In this document: positions 42,692 through 57,319 of the stretch, piece after piece
Position numbering within the stretch: position 1 is the first letter of the stretch
How the letters are laid out: every line of letters starts with the position of its first letter
DNA from: Chondrosia reniformis
Taxonomy: Eukaryota > Porifera > Demospongiae > Chondrillida > Chondrillidae
NCBI GenBank assembly: GCA_947172415.1
Contig: OX359198.1
Location: 3,193,401-3,257,400, forward strand
Length of the DNA: 64,000 bases
Direction: 5' to 3'
Position numbers and translations under genes: made by a program
Notes under the pieces: generated by a model
What the model was told of the DNA's origin: nothing
Seen by the model: only the letters and a program-made list of their open reading frames with translations
Database searches by the model: none

Positions 42692-45300
42692 AGCTCATAG
42701 AACGAGTACATAATACTAGAACGTACAACTTGTATGTACAAGTAGTGGATAGCTACTACATACAAGTAAAAGCAACTAGTACACACACCTAACACCTACT
42801 ACATATAACTAGTACATACACATATATCCAATTATTATAAATAGTACGTGCAACTAGTACATACATCTAGTTCATAAAACTAGTACATACAACTAGTTTA
42901 TACAACTAGAAAATATAGCTAGTACTAACAACTAGTATATACAACTAGTACATACAACTATTACACACAACTAGTAAATTCTACTAGTACGTATAACAAG
43001 GACAAACAAGTAATACATATAACTAGTAAATACAACTAGTACATACAACTAGCACATACAAATAGGCTAACAACTACTTCATACAACTTGTATTTACAAC
43101 TAGTACCTATGACTGAAACATACACATAAAATTAGTACATATAAATAGTACTTACAACTAGGACATTAAACTAGAACTCCAACTAGTATTACATTTTACT
43201 AGTGCCTACATAGTAAATAGATTAACTAGTACTCAAGCTTTCTAGTACTAGTACATACAACTAGTCCATACACAGCCAATATTAGTACATATAATTTGTA
43301 CCTACACCTAGTAAATATAACTAGTACTAGTACATACAACTAGTTAATAAAATGTATAGAAAATATAACTAGTACAAACACCGAGTACATACAACTAGTA
43401 CATACGACTTGTACATACAACTATGACATATATATAACTAGAACATGCATATATAACTAGTATATAAAACTAGTACATAGAACTAGTACACACAGGTAGC
43501 AATGAGTACACACTACTAGTACATAGAACTAGAACATACGACTTGTACATAGAACTAGTACATACGACTTGTACATACAACTAGTAGACACAACTAGTAC
43601 ATACAACTAGTACATATAACTAGTTCATACAACTAGTACACACAACTAGTATACACAATCAGTGTATACAACCAGTACATTCAACTAGTCCTAATACTAG
43701 TACTAGAAAGTACTTCCATTAAGTACATACAACTAGTTCATACAATTAGAACAAACAAGTAGTACATTAACCTATTACATAGAACTAGTTCATAGAAGGA
43801 CTACATAAAACTGATACATACAACTAGTACATACAACTAGTACATAATAATTAGTACATAAATATAGTGCATATAACTAGAACATAGGACTTTCAACTAG
43901 TACTTACAACTAGCAAACATAACTTGTATATACTACTTGCACATACAAAAAGTACATACAATTAGTATATATAACCAGTACTAGAACATAAAACTACAAC
44001 GTACAACTGGTACATACAACTAGTAACGGGTACTTACAAATAGTACATAGAACTAGTACATACAACTTGTACATACAATTAGTACGTACATCGATTACGT
44101 ACAATTTGTACTACAACTAGTTCATATAACTAGTATATACAACTCAAACATAGAACTAGTATATTCAAATAGTATCTACAATTAGTAAATTTAACTAGCA
44201 CTAGTATATAAACTAATACATTGAACTAGTACATACACGTAGCAACGAGTACATACAACTATATAATACCTACAACTGGTTCATACAACTAGTAACAAGT
44301 ACATACAACCAGTAATTAGTAAATACAAGTAGCAACGAGTACATACAATTAGTACCTAAAACTAGTAAATATAACTAGTTCTTGTACAAACAACTGGTAA
44401 GGTACATACAATTTGTACATACAACTAATACATATAACTAGTACATACAACAATTACCCACAACTTGTCCATACATCTAATACATATAATTAGATCATAC
44501 AACCAGTACGTACAACTAGTATTATGCACATACAACTAGTACTTCCCTAGTACATAGTATCAATAGCATTAGAACCTACAATTAGAACATACAAATAGTG
44601 CACACAACTAGTATATACAACCAATAGGTACAACTAGCACATATAACTGGTCCACAAAAACTACTACAAATAACTAATACATGTACATAGTACATACATC
44701 TAGTGCATACAACTAGTACATACAACTTGTACGTACAACTGATTCATACCTAGTGCATACAACTAGTACATACCGCTAGTGTATAAAACTAGTACATACA
44801 ACTAGAACATACAACTAGTACATAGCTAGTACATACAACTAGTATATACATACAACTAGAACACAAAACTAGTTCACACAATTTGTACATAGAACTACTA
44901 CATACAACTACCACACACAACTAGTACCTACAACTAGTAAATATAGCTAGTGCTAGTCCATACAACTAGTGAAAACAACTAGTACTTGCAACTAGTATGT
45001 ATAACTAGTCCACACACCTTCTACATATAACTAATACATAAAAATTTAACTAGTACATATAAATAGTACATACGCATATTACATATAAGTAGTACATAAA
45101 ACTAGTGCCTACAACTACAACCTAGCACATATAACTAGTTCAAACAACTAATAATTAGAACATATAACTAGTACATATCTCTAATAAATGCAACTAGCAC
45201 ATACAACTAATACCTACAACTAGTACATATAACTAGTTTACATATAGCCAGTACATAAAAATTGTACATACATCTAGTACATACAACTAGTACATACATC
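42692..45300 (+). repeat. Array module M, copy 3 (lacks the satellite B island)
   Basis: Begins like the other copies, but at about 42,894 it passes directly to units corresponding to 30,890 in copy 2, omitting the island, element C and about 1 kb of array. It then follows copy 1 up to about 45,300. Confidence 0.75.
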
Positions 45301-45349
45301 TAGTACATACATCTAGTACATACAACTACCACATGCAACTAGTACATAC

Positions 45350-46090
45350 AACTAGCACCTACAAGTAGTAAATATAACTATATAGTAATAGTAAATAGAA
45401 CTAGTACGTGCAATTAGCATATACAACCAGTATATACATACAGCTAGTACATACACATATATTTAGTAAATATAAATAGTAAGTATAACTAGTACGTATA
45501 ACTAGTACATACAACTACTACATATATCTAGTACATAAAACTAGTACATATATCTAGTACATACAAATATAATGAGTTCATATAAGTAGTTCATACAACC
45601 AGTACATACAACTAGTTCTTATAAATAGTATATACAACTAGTAAATACAACAATTACACTCAACTAGTACATATAACTACTACATACAATTGGTACATAT
45701 AAATAGTACAAACAACTAGTACATACAACTAGCACCTACAAGTAGTAAATATAACTATATATTAATAGAACATACAACTAGTAAGTGCAATTAGCATATA
45801 CAACCAGTATATACATACAGCTAGTACATACACATATATTTAGTAAATATAAATAGTAAGTACAACTAGTACATATAACTAGTACATACAACTACTACAT
45901 ATATCTAGTACATAAAACTAGTACATATATCTAGTACATACAAATATAACGAGTTCATATAAGTAGTTCATACAACCAGTACATACAACTAGTGCTTATA
46001 AATAGTATATACAACTAGTACATACAACAATTACATTCAACTAGTACATACAATTGGTACATATAAATAGTACAAACAACTAGTACATAC
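45350..46090 (+). repeat. ~370-bp tandem duplication in the array
   Basis: The series with GTAAATATAACTATAT, GTGCAATTAGCATATAC and CACATATATTTAG occurs twice, about 367 bp apart (from about 45,370 and 45,737). Confidence 0.75.
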
Positions 46091-48036
46091 AACTGGTATC
46101 TCGTACACACAACTAGTACCTACCTAGTAACTAGTATAACTAGAACTGGAACCTACAACTAGTATATACAACTAGTAAATACATCAAGTGCATAGAATTA
46201 GTACACATAAATAGTACACACAACTAGTACATACAACTTATTCATACAACTGGTACATATAAATAAAAAATACCACTAATACATAGCTAGTACAAACAAC
46301 TAGTGCTTAAAACTTGAACATACAACTGGTTCATTTCTAGTACACACAACTAGTACATACAACTAGTAAATATAACTAGTGCTAGTGCAGAGAACTAGTG
46401 TATACAACTAGTTCATAAAATTAGTACATACAACTAGTACATGCAACTAGTACATACAACTAGTACATATATCTAGTACACAAAAATATAACCAGTACTA
46501 TTACACAAACATATAACTAGTACATACACATATAACTGGTACAGAGTACATATGAAGAGGACAAAAAATATTACATATAACTAGAAACTAGTACATATAA
46601 GTATTTCATAGAATGAGTACATAATACTAGAACGTACAACTTGTATATACAACTAGTAGATAGCTACTACATACAACTCTTATATACGTGCAACTAATAC
46701 ATACAACTCCCACATAACTAGTACATATAACTAGTACATACAACTAGTATCTAGTACAAACAACTAGTGCCTACCTAGGTCCTAGTATAACTAGTATTTG
46801 AACTTATATTTAGAACATACAACTCATACATACAACTAGTACATACAACTATTACCTACATCTAGTACATATAAATAGTACATGCATCTAGTACATACAA
46901 ATATAACAAGTTCATACAAGTGGTTCATACAACCAGTACATACAACTAGTACTTATAAATAGTATATACAACTAGTACATACAACAATTACACTCAACTA
47001 GTACATATAACTACTAAATTTGAATAGTACTTATACACATAACTAGTACATAACAATAGTACATACAACAAGTACAAAAAATTAGTTCCTTCCTAATACC
47101 TAGTATAACTTGTACTGGAAACTACAAGTAGTTCAAACAACAAGTACATACAACTAGTACATACAATTAGTCACTAGTACATACAACTAGCATATACAAC
47201 TAGTACATACAATTACCCACAACTGTTACTTGCATGTAATACATATAATTTCTAAACACAACTAGTACGTACAACTAGTATATAACACATAAAACTAGTA
47301 CTTCCCTGGTAATTAGTATAACTAGTATTAGAACCTACAACTAGAATATTCATCTAGTACATAAAACTTCTTCATGCAACTACTACATACAACTTATACA
47401 TACAACTAGTGCATGTAACTAGTACACACAACTATTACATATATCTAGTACATACAACTAGTACATACAACTAGTAAATACAACTAATACATACAATTTG
47501 TGAATACAACAAGTACATAAAACTAGTACGCAGGTATTACAAACAACTAGTGCATACAACTAGTACATACAACTAGTGCCTACAATTAGTACATACAACT
47601 ACCACATACAATTAGTTCCTAAACCTAGTACTTAGATTAGTAAATTTAACAAGTACTAGTACATACCACTAGTACATGCAATTAGTATATACAGCAAGTA
47701 CATACATCTATATAACTGGTACAAACACATATAAATAGTACATATAAATAATACGTTCAACTAGTACATATATGTAGTTCATACAAATATAACAAATACG
47801 TATAAGCGTACATACAACTGATACATTCAACTAGTATATACAACTATTAGCTACATCTAGTACATATAAATAGTGCATGCATCTAGTATATACAACTAGT
47901 ACATGCAAATTAGTACATGCAACCAATAAATACAACTAGTACATACTACTACCACATACAACTAGTAAATACAGCTAGCACCTACAATGAGTAAATATAA
48001 CTAGTAATAGTACATACAACTAGTACATGCAATTAG

Positions 48037-48038
48037 TA
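48037..48038 (+). repeat. TA target duplication, left
   Basis: TA before the terminal inverted repeat, matched by TA at 49514-49515. Unoccupied target sequence (AATTAGTATATACAGC) is present at about 28,598, 42,327 and 47,680. Confidence 0.7.
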
Positions 48039-49513
48039 TAGTGCATTTCACCATAAATGTAAATTTTCCAACTGTATAGTGGGGTTCAAAATAGGGTGAC
48101 AAAAGTGATTAATGTGAAAAGTGAGTCTTTTTCAAACTTGCCACCAAAATAATTATGCTCAAATAACCATGGAAACGGCAAGAAAAATTGCGACATTCGT
48201 TTCTATGGCAAAATTTCGATTGCGCAATCGTGAAAAAAAAGGACAGCTGTTAAAGATAAAAGTGAATAGTGCTTGTTGAAGAAGAAACAGAGAAGCCCAA
48301 AACGCTGGCTTCTGGTAGCCCTTGTAAGCACTCAAAAAGTAAGTAGCGTTTTTTTAATATGACATTTTATAAGAAGGTTATTGCGTGTTTCCATATTTCC
48401 GTACCTTGACGGCTTTTAATCGGCACTCCTTTCAAGTTACTCTAATCAATACAGACTTTTAGTATGAGATTATTTAAGAAATATACTAAATGTTTAAGTA
48501 GCCTTTTTGTGAGTTTCGCTCTGTGTGATGAGATATAAAGGTTTGAATTTTCATAGTCTATTTAACAACACTTTCAACAACTAATGAAGTATAGTTGTCT
48601 TTTAAAGAATCCTATATATTCTAACCTTCGTATGTGTCCATTCACAGCAATATTTTAAACACTCAGATATTAATTTTAACTTACTAGACTTTTTTGGGTA
48701 AGAAATTTAGCAGAAAAGTGGGGTTAATATAGACAACCACTAATAACTTTCATTTGACATTTTTTACCAATTAAGACTCCTCGAGATTCCCATACAACTA
48801 GGCAGTGACCATCTTTAAATGCAGTATTTACTTTATTACCTTCTGGCCCAAATGATAAACACATTTGATAGCACATTTTTCTAATCAAATAATAAGGTGT
48901 TATGTAAACATTATTTAATTTCTACTTACCACACAGTTCTTATAACTGTGCATGACAAAGGCACAAACAAGTTCAAATACAGAAAATGAATAACTAAAGT
49001 GTACAGTGTGCAGATATTTCACTGGATAGTTCCTCGTTATCACGATTGCCGACTTTGGACGATTCTCTGTCGATTTCTGACATAATATCCTACTTTAAAA
49101 GTTTTTAGTCTTTAAATCGCCTTAGCTATTATAGCTTGACCTTGGAATAAAGTGTTATCAACGTAAAAAGCGTATACACCTCTAAAAAGCTTAAAATGTG
49201 TAAGTGTTTATTTGTTTATTTTTAGACATCCATTTTTCGATAATGGTTATACGCAGGAACATTGCGTTGTTACTCGATTTCACCTAATTAATTATGCAAA
49301 AGTGACTGAATGAAGCCATTTGATTGGCTGAAGTAGGTAACCTCTTTCAATACCGCCTATCTTTTAAACGATAGCTGCTATCGCAAAACCGAAAACAGGC
49401 ACGGATTCCTTAGTCTTTCCTCTTTCATTTGATACCAAATCTGAAAATATACTTAGGATATATTCCATAAAGCGTCTTAAAAGAGAATTTTTCATTTATA
49501 GTTAAATGCACTA
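48039..49513. mobile_element. Non-autonomous TIR DNA transposon, 1,475 bp
   Basis: A single-copy-looking island in the 13-bp array. The left end TAGTGCATTTCACCATAAAT and the reverse complement of the right end TAGTGCATTTAACTATAAAT share about 25 of 28 bases, and TA flanks both. TA duplication fits the Tc1/mariner (IS630) group, but the ends are not ones I recognise, so the superfamily is tentative. No open frame of useful length and no transposase were seen. The interior includes a CCAAT-type box on the minus-strand reading (ATTGG at 49,323), a GTAAGT donor-like site at 48,339 and an acceptor-like TTTATTTTTAG ending at 49,225. The element is probably a deletion derivative that carries unrelated filler or captured DNA. 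Confidence 0.8.
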
Positions 49514-50309
49514 TACATGCAACCAGTACATACAGCTACTACATACAAGTAGTACATATACCTGGTACATACACATATAAATAGTACATATAAATAGTAC
49601 GTACAACTAGTGCAAATAACTAGTACATACAACTAGTACAAATATCTAATACATACAAATATAACGAGTACATATAAGTAGTACATACAACAATTACACA
49701 CTATTCCATATAACTAGTACATACAACTAGTGTCTAGTACATACAACTAGTACCTACCTAGCACCTAATATAACTAGTATTAGAATCTACAAATAGAACA
49801 TACAACTAGTACATACAACTACCACATACAACTAATAAATACATCTAGTACATATCAATAGTACATGCATCTAGTACATACAACTAGTACATACAACTAG
49901 TACATATAACTAGTACATATAGCTACTTCATATGAATAGTACTTATACACATAACTAGTACATAACAATAGTACATACAACAAATACAAAAAATTAGTTC
50001 CTTCCTAATACCTAGTATAACTTCTACTGGAACCTACAACTAGTTCAAACAACAAGTACATACAACTAGTACATACAATTAGTCACTTATACATACAACT
50101 AGTACATACAATTAGTCACTAGTACATTCAACTAGTACATATAACAAGTACATATATCTGGCACATATAACTAGTACATATAAATAGTACATACAACTAG
50201 TTCATAAAACTAGTATATACAACTAGTACATGCAACTAGTATCTAGTACATACAAATACAACCTATCTAGTACCTAGTATAACTAGTACATGAACCAACA
50301 ACTAATACA

Positions 50310-51860
50310 TACACATAGTACATACAACTAGTACCTACTACTAGTGTGTACAACTAGAAACTAGTACCTACTACTAGTGTGTACAACTAGAAACTAGTAC
50401 ATACTACTAGTTCAAAGAACGAGTACATAATACTAGAACATACAACTTGTATATGTAACTAGTACATAGCTAATATTTATGACTAGTCTATACATACAAT
50501 TAGTACGTACAACTGGTACACAACTATTACATACAATTAGTACATTCCACTAGTCCAAACAATTCGAACAAACAACTACTACTTACACCTTCTACATTCA
50601 ACTAGTATCTACAACTAGTAAATATAACTAAGACTAGTACATAAAACTAGTGCATACAACTAGTACATGCTACTAGTACATACAACTAGTACATACCAAA
50701 TAATACACACCACTAGAACATGCAATTAGTACTTGCAACTAGTACATTCAACTAGTACATACAACTAGACCAAACAACTAGGTCAAATAACTATTACATA
50801 CACCTACTACATATACCGAGTAAATACACATATACCTTGTAATTATATGTAGTACATACAACTACTACTTACAGCTAGTGCATACAACTAGTACATATAA
50901 CTAGTCCATACACATATAAGTGGTACTTATAAATAGTAAATACACATAGTACGTATATACAAAGAGTACATACAACTAGTACATAAAACTAGTACATACA
51001 ACTATAAACTAGTACATACAACTAGTTCATAGAATGAGAACATAATACTAGAATGTACAACTTGTATACACAACTTGTATATAGCTACTACATACAACTA
51101 GTTCATACGTAAAACAAGTGCGTCCAACTCGTACATAACTAGTACCTACAACTAGTAAATATAACTAGTACTAGTACATAAAACTAGTTCATGCAACTAG
51201 TACATCAAAATACTACACACCACTAGTACATACAACTAGTACATACTACTAGTACAAACAACTAGGACATAAAACTAGTACATCCACCTACTACATATGA
51301 CTAGTAAATACACATATACCAAGAAATTATAAATAGTTCATACAACTAGTGCATACAGCTAGTGCATACAACTAGTAGAGATAACTAGTACACAAGTATA
51401 TAACTAGTACATACACATAGCACATGCACCTAGTACATACAACTAGTACATGCACCTAGTACTTACAACTAGTACATACAACTAGAAACTAGTATATACA
51501 AATACCTCATAGAACGAATACAAAATACTAGAACGTACAACTTGTATATACAAGTAGTAGATAGCTACTACATACAAGTAAAAGCAACTAGTACATTCAC
51601 CTACTACATATAACTAGTACATACACATATATCCAATTATTATAATTAATACGTGCAACTAGTACATAGACCTAGTTCATAAAACTAGTACATACAACTA
51701 GTACATAGAACAAGTACCTTCCTAGTACCAAGTATAACTAGTACAAGAACCTACAACTAGTACATTCAACTAGTACATACAACTAGAACATACAACTAGA
51801 ACATATAAATAGTACAAACACCTACTACATATAACTAATACTTAAAAATATAACTAGTAC
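50310..51860 (+). repeat. Array block Q, copy 1 (7.74-kb offset)
   Basis: From about 51,150 to 51,860 this follows the same unit order as 58,890-59,700 (TACTACACACCACTAG at about 51,213 and 58,949, offset 7,736). It includes a version of the start of module M at about 51,500 and ends at the satellite B/element C3 island. The part before 51,150 is ordinary divergent array, with a local duplication of CTACTACTAGTGTGTAC near 50,335 and 50,370. Confidence 0.68.
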
Positions 51861-51878
51861 ATATAAATAATACAAACA

Positions 51879-51897
51879 GGGGACCCTTTAATTTATA
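51879..51897 (+). repeat. Satellite B island fragment (with C3)
   Basis: GGGGACCCTTTAATTTATA only: shorter than at the other three islands, with the middle of the fragment missing before element C3. Confidence 0.8.
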
Positions 51898-51964
51898 GGG
51901 TCTGCCACAGGAAGCCCCCTCTATTGTTTTCATAACGCGATTTATGCATGGCTTCATGTTACGG

Positions 51965-52009
<45 letters not shown>

Positions 52010-52067
52010 GAGTTCATAGCAACTATATATAACACATTTTATACTGCGATAGATGTATAATATGAGT
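51898..52067 (+). mobile_element. Hairpin-ended element, truncated copy C3
   Basis: About 170 bp of the 5' part (GGGTCTGCCACAGGAAGCCC, CTATTGTTTTC, the AT-repeat, TAGATGTATAATATGAG) joined directly to 13-bp array. The 3' half, including the large terminal foldback and the right satellite B piece, is absent. Confidence 0.8.
51971..52005 (+). repeat. (AT)n microsatellite inside C3
   Basis: About 16-17 AT dinucleotides, clearly longer than the equivalent tract in C1, C2 and C4. The length difference among near-identical copies marks it as an unstable tract. Confidence 0.9.
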
Positions 52068-52089
52068 AATATTTAATATAACTAGTACT

Positions 52090-53470
52090 TGTACATTCAA
52101 CTAATACCTACTTAATATCTGGTATAACTAGTACTAGTACATACAACTAGTTTATACAACTAGAAAATATAGCTAGTACTAACAACTAGTATATACAAGT
52201 AGTACATACAACTATTACACACAACTAGTACATTCTACTAGTACGTATAACAAGTACAAACAAGTAATACATATAACTAGTAAATACAACTAGTACATAC
52301 AACTAGCACATACAACTAGTCTAACAACTACTTCATACAACTTGTATTTACAACTAGTACCTATGATTGAAACATACACATAAAATTAGTACATATAAAT
52401 AGTACATACAACTAGGATATTATACTAGAACTCCAACTAGTATTACATTTTACTAGTGCCTACATAGTAAATAAATTAACTAGTACTCAAGCTTACCAGT
52501 ACTAGTACATACAACTAGTCCATACACAGCCTATATTAGTACATATAATATCAACCTACAACTAGTAAATATAACTAGTACTAGTACATACAACTAGTTA
52601 ATAAAATGTATAGAAAATATAACTAGTACAAACACCGAGTACACACAACTAGTAAACACAACTAGTACATACAACTAGTACATATAACTAGTTCATACAA
52701 CTAGTACACACAACTAGTATACACAATTAGTTTATACAACCAGTACATTCAGCTAGTCCTAACACTAGTTCATATAACTAGTACTAGAAAGTACTTCCAA
52801 TTATTAAATACAACTAGTTCATACAATTAGAACATACAATTAGTATATATAACCAGTACTAGAACATAAAACTACAACGTACAATTGGTACATACAACTA
52901 GTAACGAGTACTTACAAATAGTACATAGAACTAGTACATACAACTTGTTCATACAATTAGTACGTACATCGATTACGCTCAATTTGTACTACAACTAGTT
53001 CATAAAACTAGTACATACAACTAGTACATAAAACTAGTTTCCAGTACATACAACCAGTACCTTCCTAGTACCTAGACTAACAAGTACAAGAATCTACAAC
53101 AAGTACATAAAACTAGTACATACAACTATAACATACAACTAGTACATAGCTAGTACATACAACTAGTATATACATACAACTAGAACACAAAACTAGTTCA
53201 TACAATTTGTTCATAGAACTACTACATACAACTACCACATACAACTAGTACCTACAAGTAGTAAATATAGCTAGTACAAGTCCATACAACTAGTGAATAC
53301 AACTAGTACTTGCAACTAGTACATATAAATAGTACATACGCATATTACGTATAAGTTATACATAAAACTAGTGCCTACAACTACAACCTAGTACATATAA
53401 CTAGTTCATACAACTAATAATTAGAACATATAACTAGTACATACTTCTAATAAATACAACTAGTACATAA
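52090..53470 (+). repeat. 2.18-kb repeated array block, copy 1
   Basis: Series with CTTAATATCTGGTATAAC, ACACCGAGTACACACAAC, GTAACGAGTACTTAC and TAACAAGTACAAGAATC, repeated at an offset of 2,176 bp (GTAACGAGTACTTAC at 52,901 and 55,077). Confidence 0.85.
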
Positions 53471-53699
53471 CTAATACATACAGTTAATACATACAACTAG
53501 TACACACAACTAGTACATACAACTAGTATATAACCAGTACATACAACTAGTATATAAAATTAGTTCATACAATTAGAACATACAACTATTACATACAACT
53601 AGTACATACAACTAATACCTACAAATAGTAAATATAACCAGTGCTAGTACGTACAACTAGTACATACAACTAGGACATACATTAGTATATAACTAGTAC

Positions 53700-54190
53700 A
53701 TACAACTAGTACATACAACTAGTACATAAAACTAGTTCATACAATTAACACATACAATTACTACATACACTAGGACATACAGCTAATACCTACAAGTAGT
53801 AAATATTACTTGTACTACTACATACAACTAGTTCATACAACTGTAACATGCAACTAGTTCATACAACTGGTACATACAACGTTTACATACAACTAGTATA
53901 TAACTAGTACATACAACTGGTGCATACAACTATTATATACAATTAGTACATACAACTAGTACATACAACTAGTACATAAAACTAGTTCATACAATTAACA
54001 CATACAATTACTACATACACTAGGACATACAGCTAATACCTACAAGTAGTAAATGTTACTTGTACTACTACATACAACTAGTTCATACAACTGTAACATG
54101 CAACTAGTTCATACAACTGGTACATACAACGTTTACATACAACTAGTACATAACTAGCACATACAACTGGTGCATACAACTATTATATAC
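53700..54190 (+). repeat. 246-bp tandem duplication
   Basis: Two nearly identical copies of a block with ATTAACACATACAATTAC, ACACTAGGACATACAGC and CATACAACGTTTACATAC (starts about 53,700 and 53,946), between the two 2.18-kb blocks. Confidence 0.85.
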
Positions 54191-54249
54191 AATTAGTACA
54201 TGCAACTATTACATTCGACTAGTACATATAAGTAGTACCTACAAATATT

Positions 54250-55640
54250 TAATATAACTAGTACTTGTACATTCAACTAATACCTACTTAATATCTGGTA
54301 TAACTAGTACTAGTACATACAACTAGTTTATACAACTAGAAAATATAGCTAGTACTAACAACTAGTATATACAACTAGTACATACAACTATTACACACAA
54401 CTAGTACATTCTACTAGTACGTATAACAAGTACAAACAAGTAATACATATAACTAGTAAATACAACTAGTATATACAACTAGCACATACAACTAGTCTAA
54501 CAACTACTTCATACAACTTGTATTTAAAACTAGTACCTATGATTGAAACATACACATAAAATTAGTACATATAAATAGTACATACAACTAGGATATTATA
54601 CTAGAACTCCAACTAGTATTACATTTTACTAGTGCCTACATAGTAAATAAATTAACTAGTACTCAAGCTTACCAGTACTAGTACATACAACTAGTCCATA
54701 CACAGCCTATATTAGTACATATAATATCAACCTACAACTAGTAAATATAACTAGTACTAGTACATACAACTAGTTAATAAAATGTATAGAAAATATAACT
54801 AGTACAAACACCGAGTACACACAACTAGTAAACACAACTAGTACATACAACTAGTACATATAACTAGTTCATACAACTAGTACACACAACTAGTATACAC
54901 AATTAGTTTATACAACCAGTACATTCAGCTAGTCCTAACACTAGTTCATATAACTAGTACTAGAAAGTACTTCCAATTATTAAATACAACTAGTTCATAC
55001 AATTAGAACATACAATTAGTATATATAACCAGTACTAGAACATAAAACTACAACGTACAATTGGTACATACAACTAGTAACGAGTACTTACAAATAGTAC
55101 ATAGAACTAGTACATACAACTTGTTCATACAATTAGTACGTACATCGATTACGCTCAATTTGTACTACAACTAGTTCATAAAACTAGTACATACAACTAG
55201 TACATAAAACTAGTTTCCAGTACATACAACCAGTACCTTCCTAGTACCTAGACTAACAAGTACAAGAATCTACAACAAGTACATAAAACTAGTACATACA
55301 ACTATAACATACAACTAGTACATAGCTAGTACATACAACTAGTATATACATACAACTAGAACACAAAACTAGTTCATACAATTTGTACATAGAACTACTA
55401 CATACAACTACCACATACAACTAGTACCTACAAGTAGTAAATATAGCTAGTACAAGTCCATACAACTAGTGAATACAACTAGTACTTGCAACTAGTACAT
55501 ATAAATAGTACATACGCATATTACATATAAGTTATACATAAAACTAGTGCCTACAACTACAACCTAGTACATATAACTAGTTCATACAACTAATAATTAG
55601 AACATATAACTAGTACATACTTCTAATAAATACAACTAGT
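54250..55640 (+). repeat. 2.18-kb repeated array block, copy 2
   Basis: Partner of 52,090-53,470 with very few differences, so one of the most recent duplications in the window. Confidence 0.85.
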
Positions 55641-56884
55641 ACATACAACTAATACATACAACTAGTACATATAACTAGTTTACATATAGCCAGTACATAT
55701 AAATAGTACATACATCTAGTACATTCAACTAGTACATACAACTATTACATAAAACTAATAAATACAACTATTACATAAACCTAGTACACAGCTAGTACAA
55801 ACAACTAGTGCATACAACTAGTACATACAACTAGTACATACAATAGTACATAGAACTACCACATACAACTAGTACATACAACTAGCACCTATAACTATTA
55901 AATATAACTATATAGTAATAGTACATACAGCTAGTACGTGCAATTAGCACATACAACCAGTATATACATACAGCTAGTACATACACATATATCTAGTACA
56001 TAAAACTAGTACATATATCTAGTACATACAAATATAACGAGTTCATATAAGTAGTTCATACAACCAGTACATACAACTAGTGCTTATAAATAGTATATAC
56101 AACTAGTACATACAACAATTACACTCAACTAGTACATATAAATACTACATACAATTGGTACATATAAATAGTACAAACAACTAGTACATACAACTAGTAT
56201 CTTGTACATACGACTAGCACCTACCTAGTGACTAGTATAACTAGTACTGGAACCTACAACCAGTTTATACAACTAGTAAATACATCAAGTGCATAGAATT
56301 AGTACACATAAATAGTACACACAACTAGTACATACAACTAGTGCACACAACTGGTACATATAAATAGTACAAACAACTAGTACATACCACTAGTATCTCG
56401 TACATACAACTAGTACCTACCTAGTAACTAGTATAACTAGTACTGGAACCTACAACTAGTTTATACAACTAGTAAATACATCAAGTGTATAGAATTAGTA
56501 CACATAAATAGTACACACAACTAGTACATACAACTAGTGCACACAACTGGTACATATAAATAATAAATACAACTAACACATAGCTAGTAAAAACAACTAG
56601 TGCATAAACTTGTACATACAACTGGTTCATATCTAGTACAAACAACTAGTACATACAACTAGTAAATATAACTAGTGCTAGTGCATAGAACTAGTGTATA
56701 CAACTAGTTCATAAAATTAGTACATACAACTAGTACATGCAACTAGTACATGCAACTAGTACATATAACTAGTACACATAAATATAACCAGTACTATTAC
56801 ACAAACATATAACTAGTACATACACATATAACTGGTACTTATAAATAGTACATACACATAGTACATACGAAGAGTACATAACAA

Positions 56885-57267
56885 GGAGTTCGAGTTTGAA
56901 AAACTCGTGGGGCGCCAGGCGCCCCTAAGTAAACTCGAACTACTTCGCTGCTTCTCATAGATATCCGGTTAACCGCTTTCCGATCGACTCTTGTTGGCCG
57001 TCAATTTTTCAAGGCCATATCTCGTAGAAAACGTTTTTACGCAAGCTTTACGTTACATAGTATTAGTAAGGGTGGTTTTTAAGTTCATTTCGTTCGTTCA
57101 CTGTTCTACGCTAAGGAAGAGAAAGCTAATTTTAAGCTAGAAAACGAAAGCTAGCCGAACGTCCGCCATTTTTTGACAGATATATATATATATATACAAG
57201 ACTACGAACAGGAAGCCATACGTTAACATAATTTCTGAAAACAATATAGGGGCGCCTCTGGCGCCCC
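56885..57267 (-). mobile_element. Hairpin-ended non-autonomous element, copy D2
   Basis: About 383 bp, the longest and most complete of the two D copies. On the minus strand it starts GGGGCGCCAGAGGCGCCCC, a perfect 8-bp hairpin. It ends with AAGTAGTTCGAGTTTAC, a second GGGGCGCC/GGCGCCCC hairpin, and AAACTCGAACTCC pairing back to the first arm. Left flank AACAA, right flank AAAAA (a possible 5-bp target duplication with one change). About 99% identical by eye to D1 although 46 kb away. Confidence 0.8.
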
Positions 57268-57305
57268 AAAAATATTACATATAACTAGAAACTAGTACAT
57301 ACAAG

Positions 57306-57319
57306 TATTTCATAGAATG
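57306..57319 (+). repeat. Target-site duplication of the Penelope-like insert, left
   Basis: TATTTCATAGAATG, matched by TATTTCATAATATG at 57882-57895 (two differences). The unoccupied site TATTTCATAGAATGAGTAC occurs in sister blocks near 28,349, 38,830 and 46,601. Confidence 0.75.

Noticed and set aside
48039-49513. LTR or other retroelement at 48 kb
   Set aside because: The ends are inverted, not direct, repeats, flanked only by TA, and there is no coding similarity to such elements.
51835-52035. 66-codon minus-strand open frame with an IYIYIY run
   Set aside because: It is the translated AT microsatellite of element C3.
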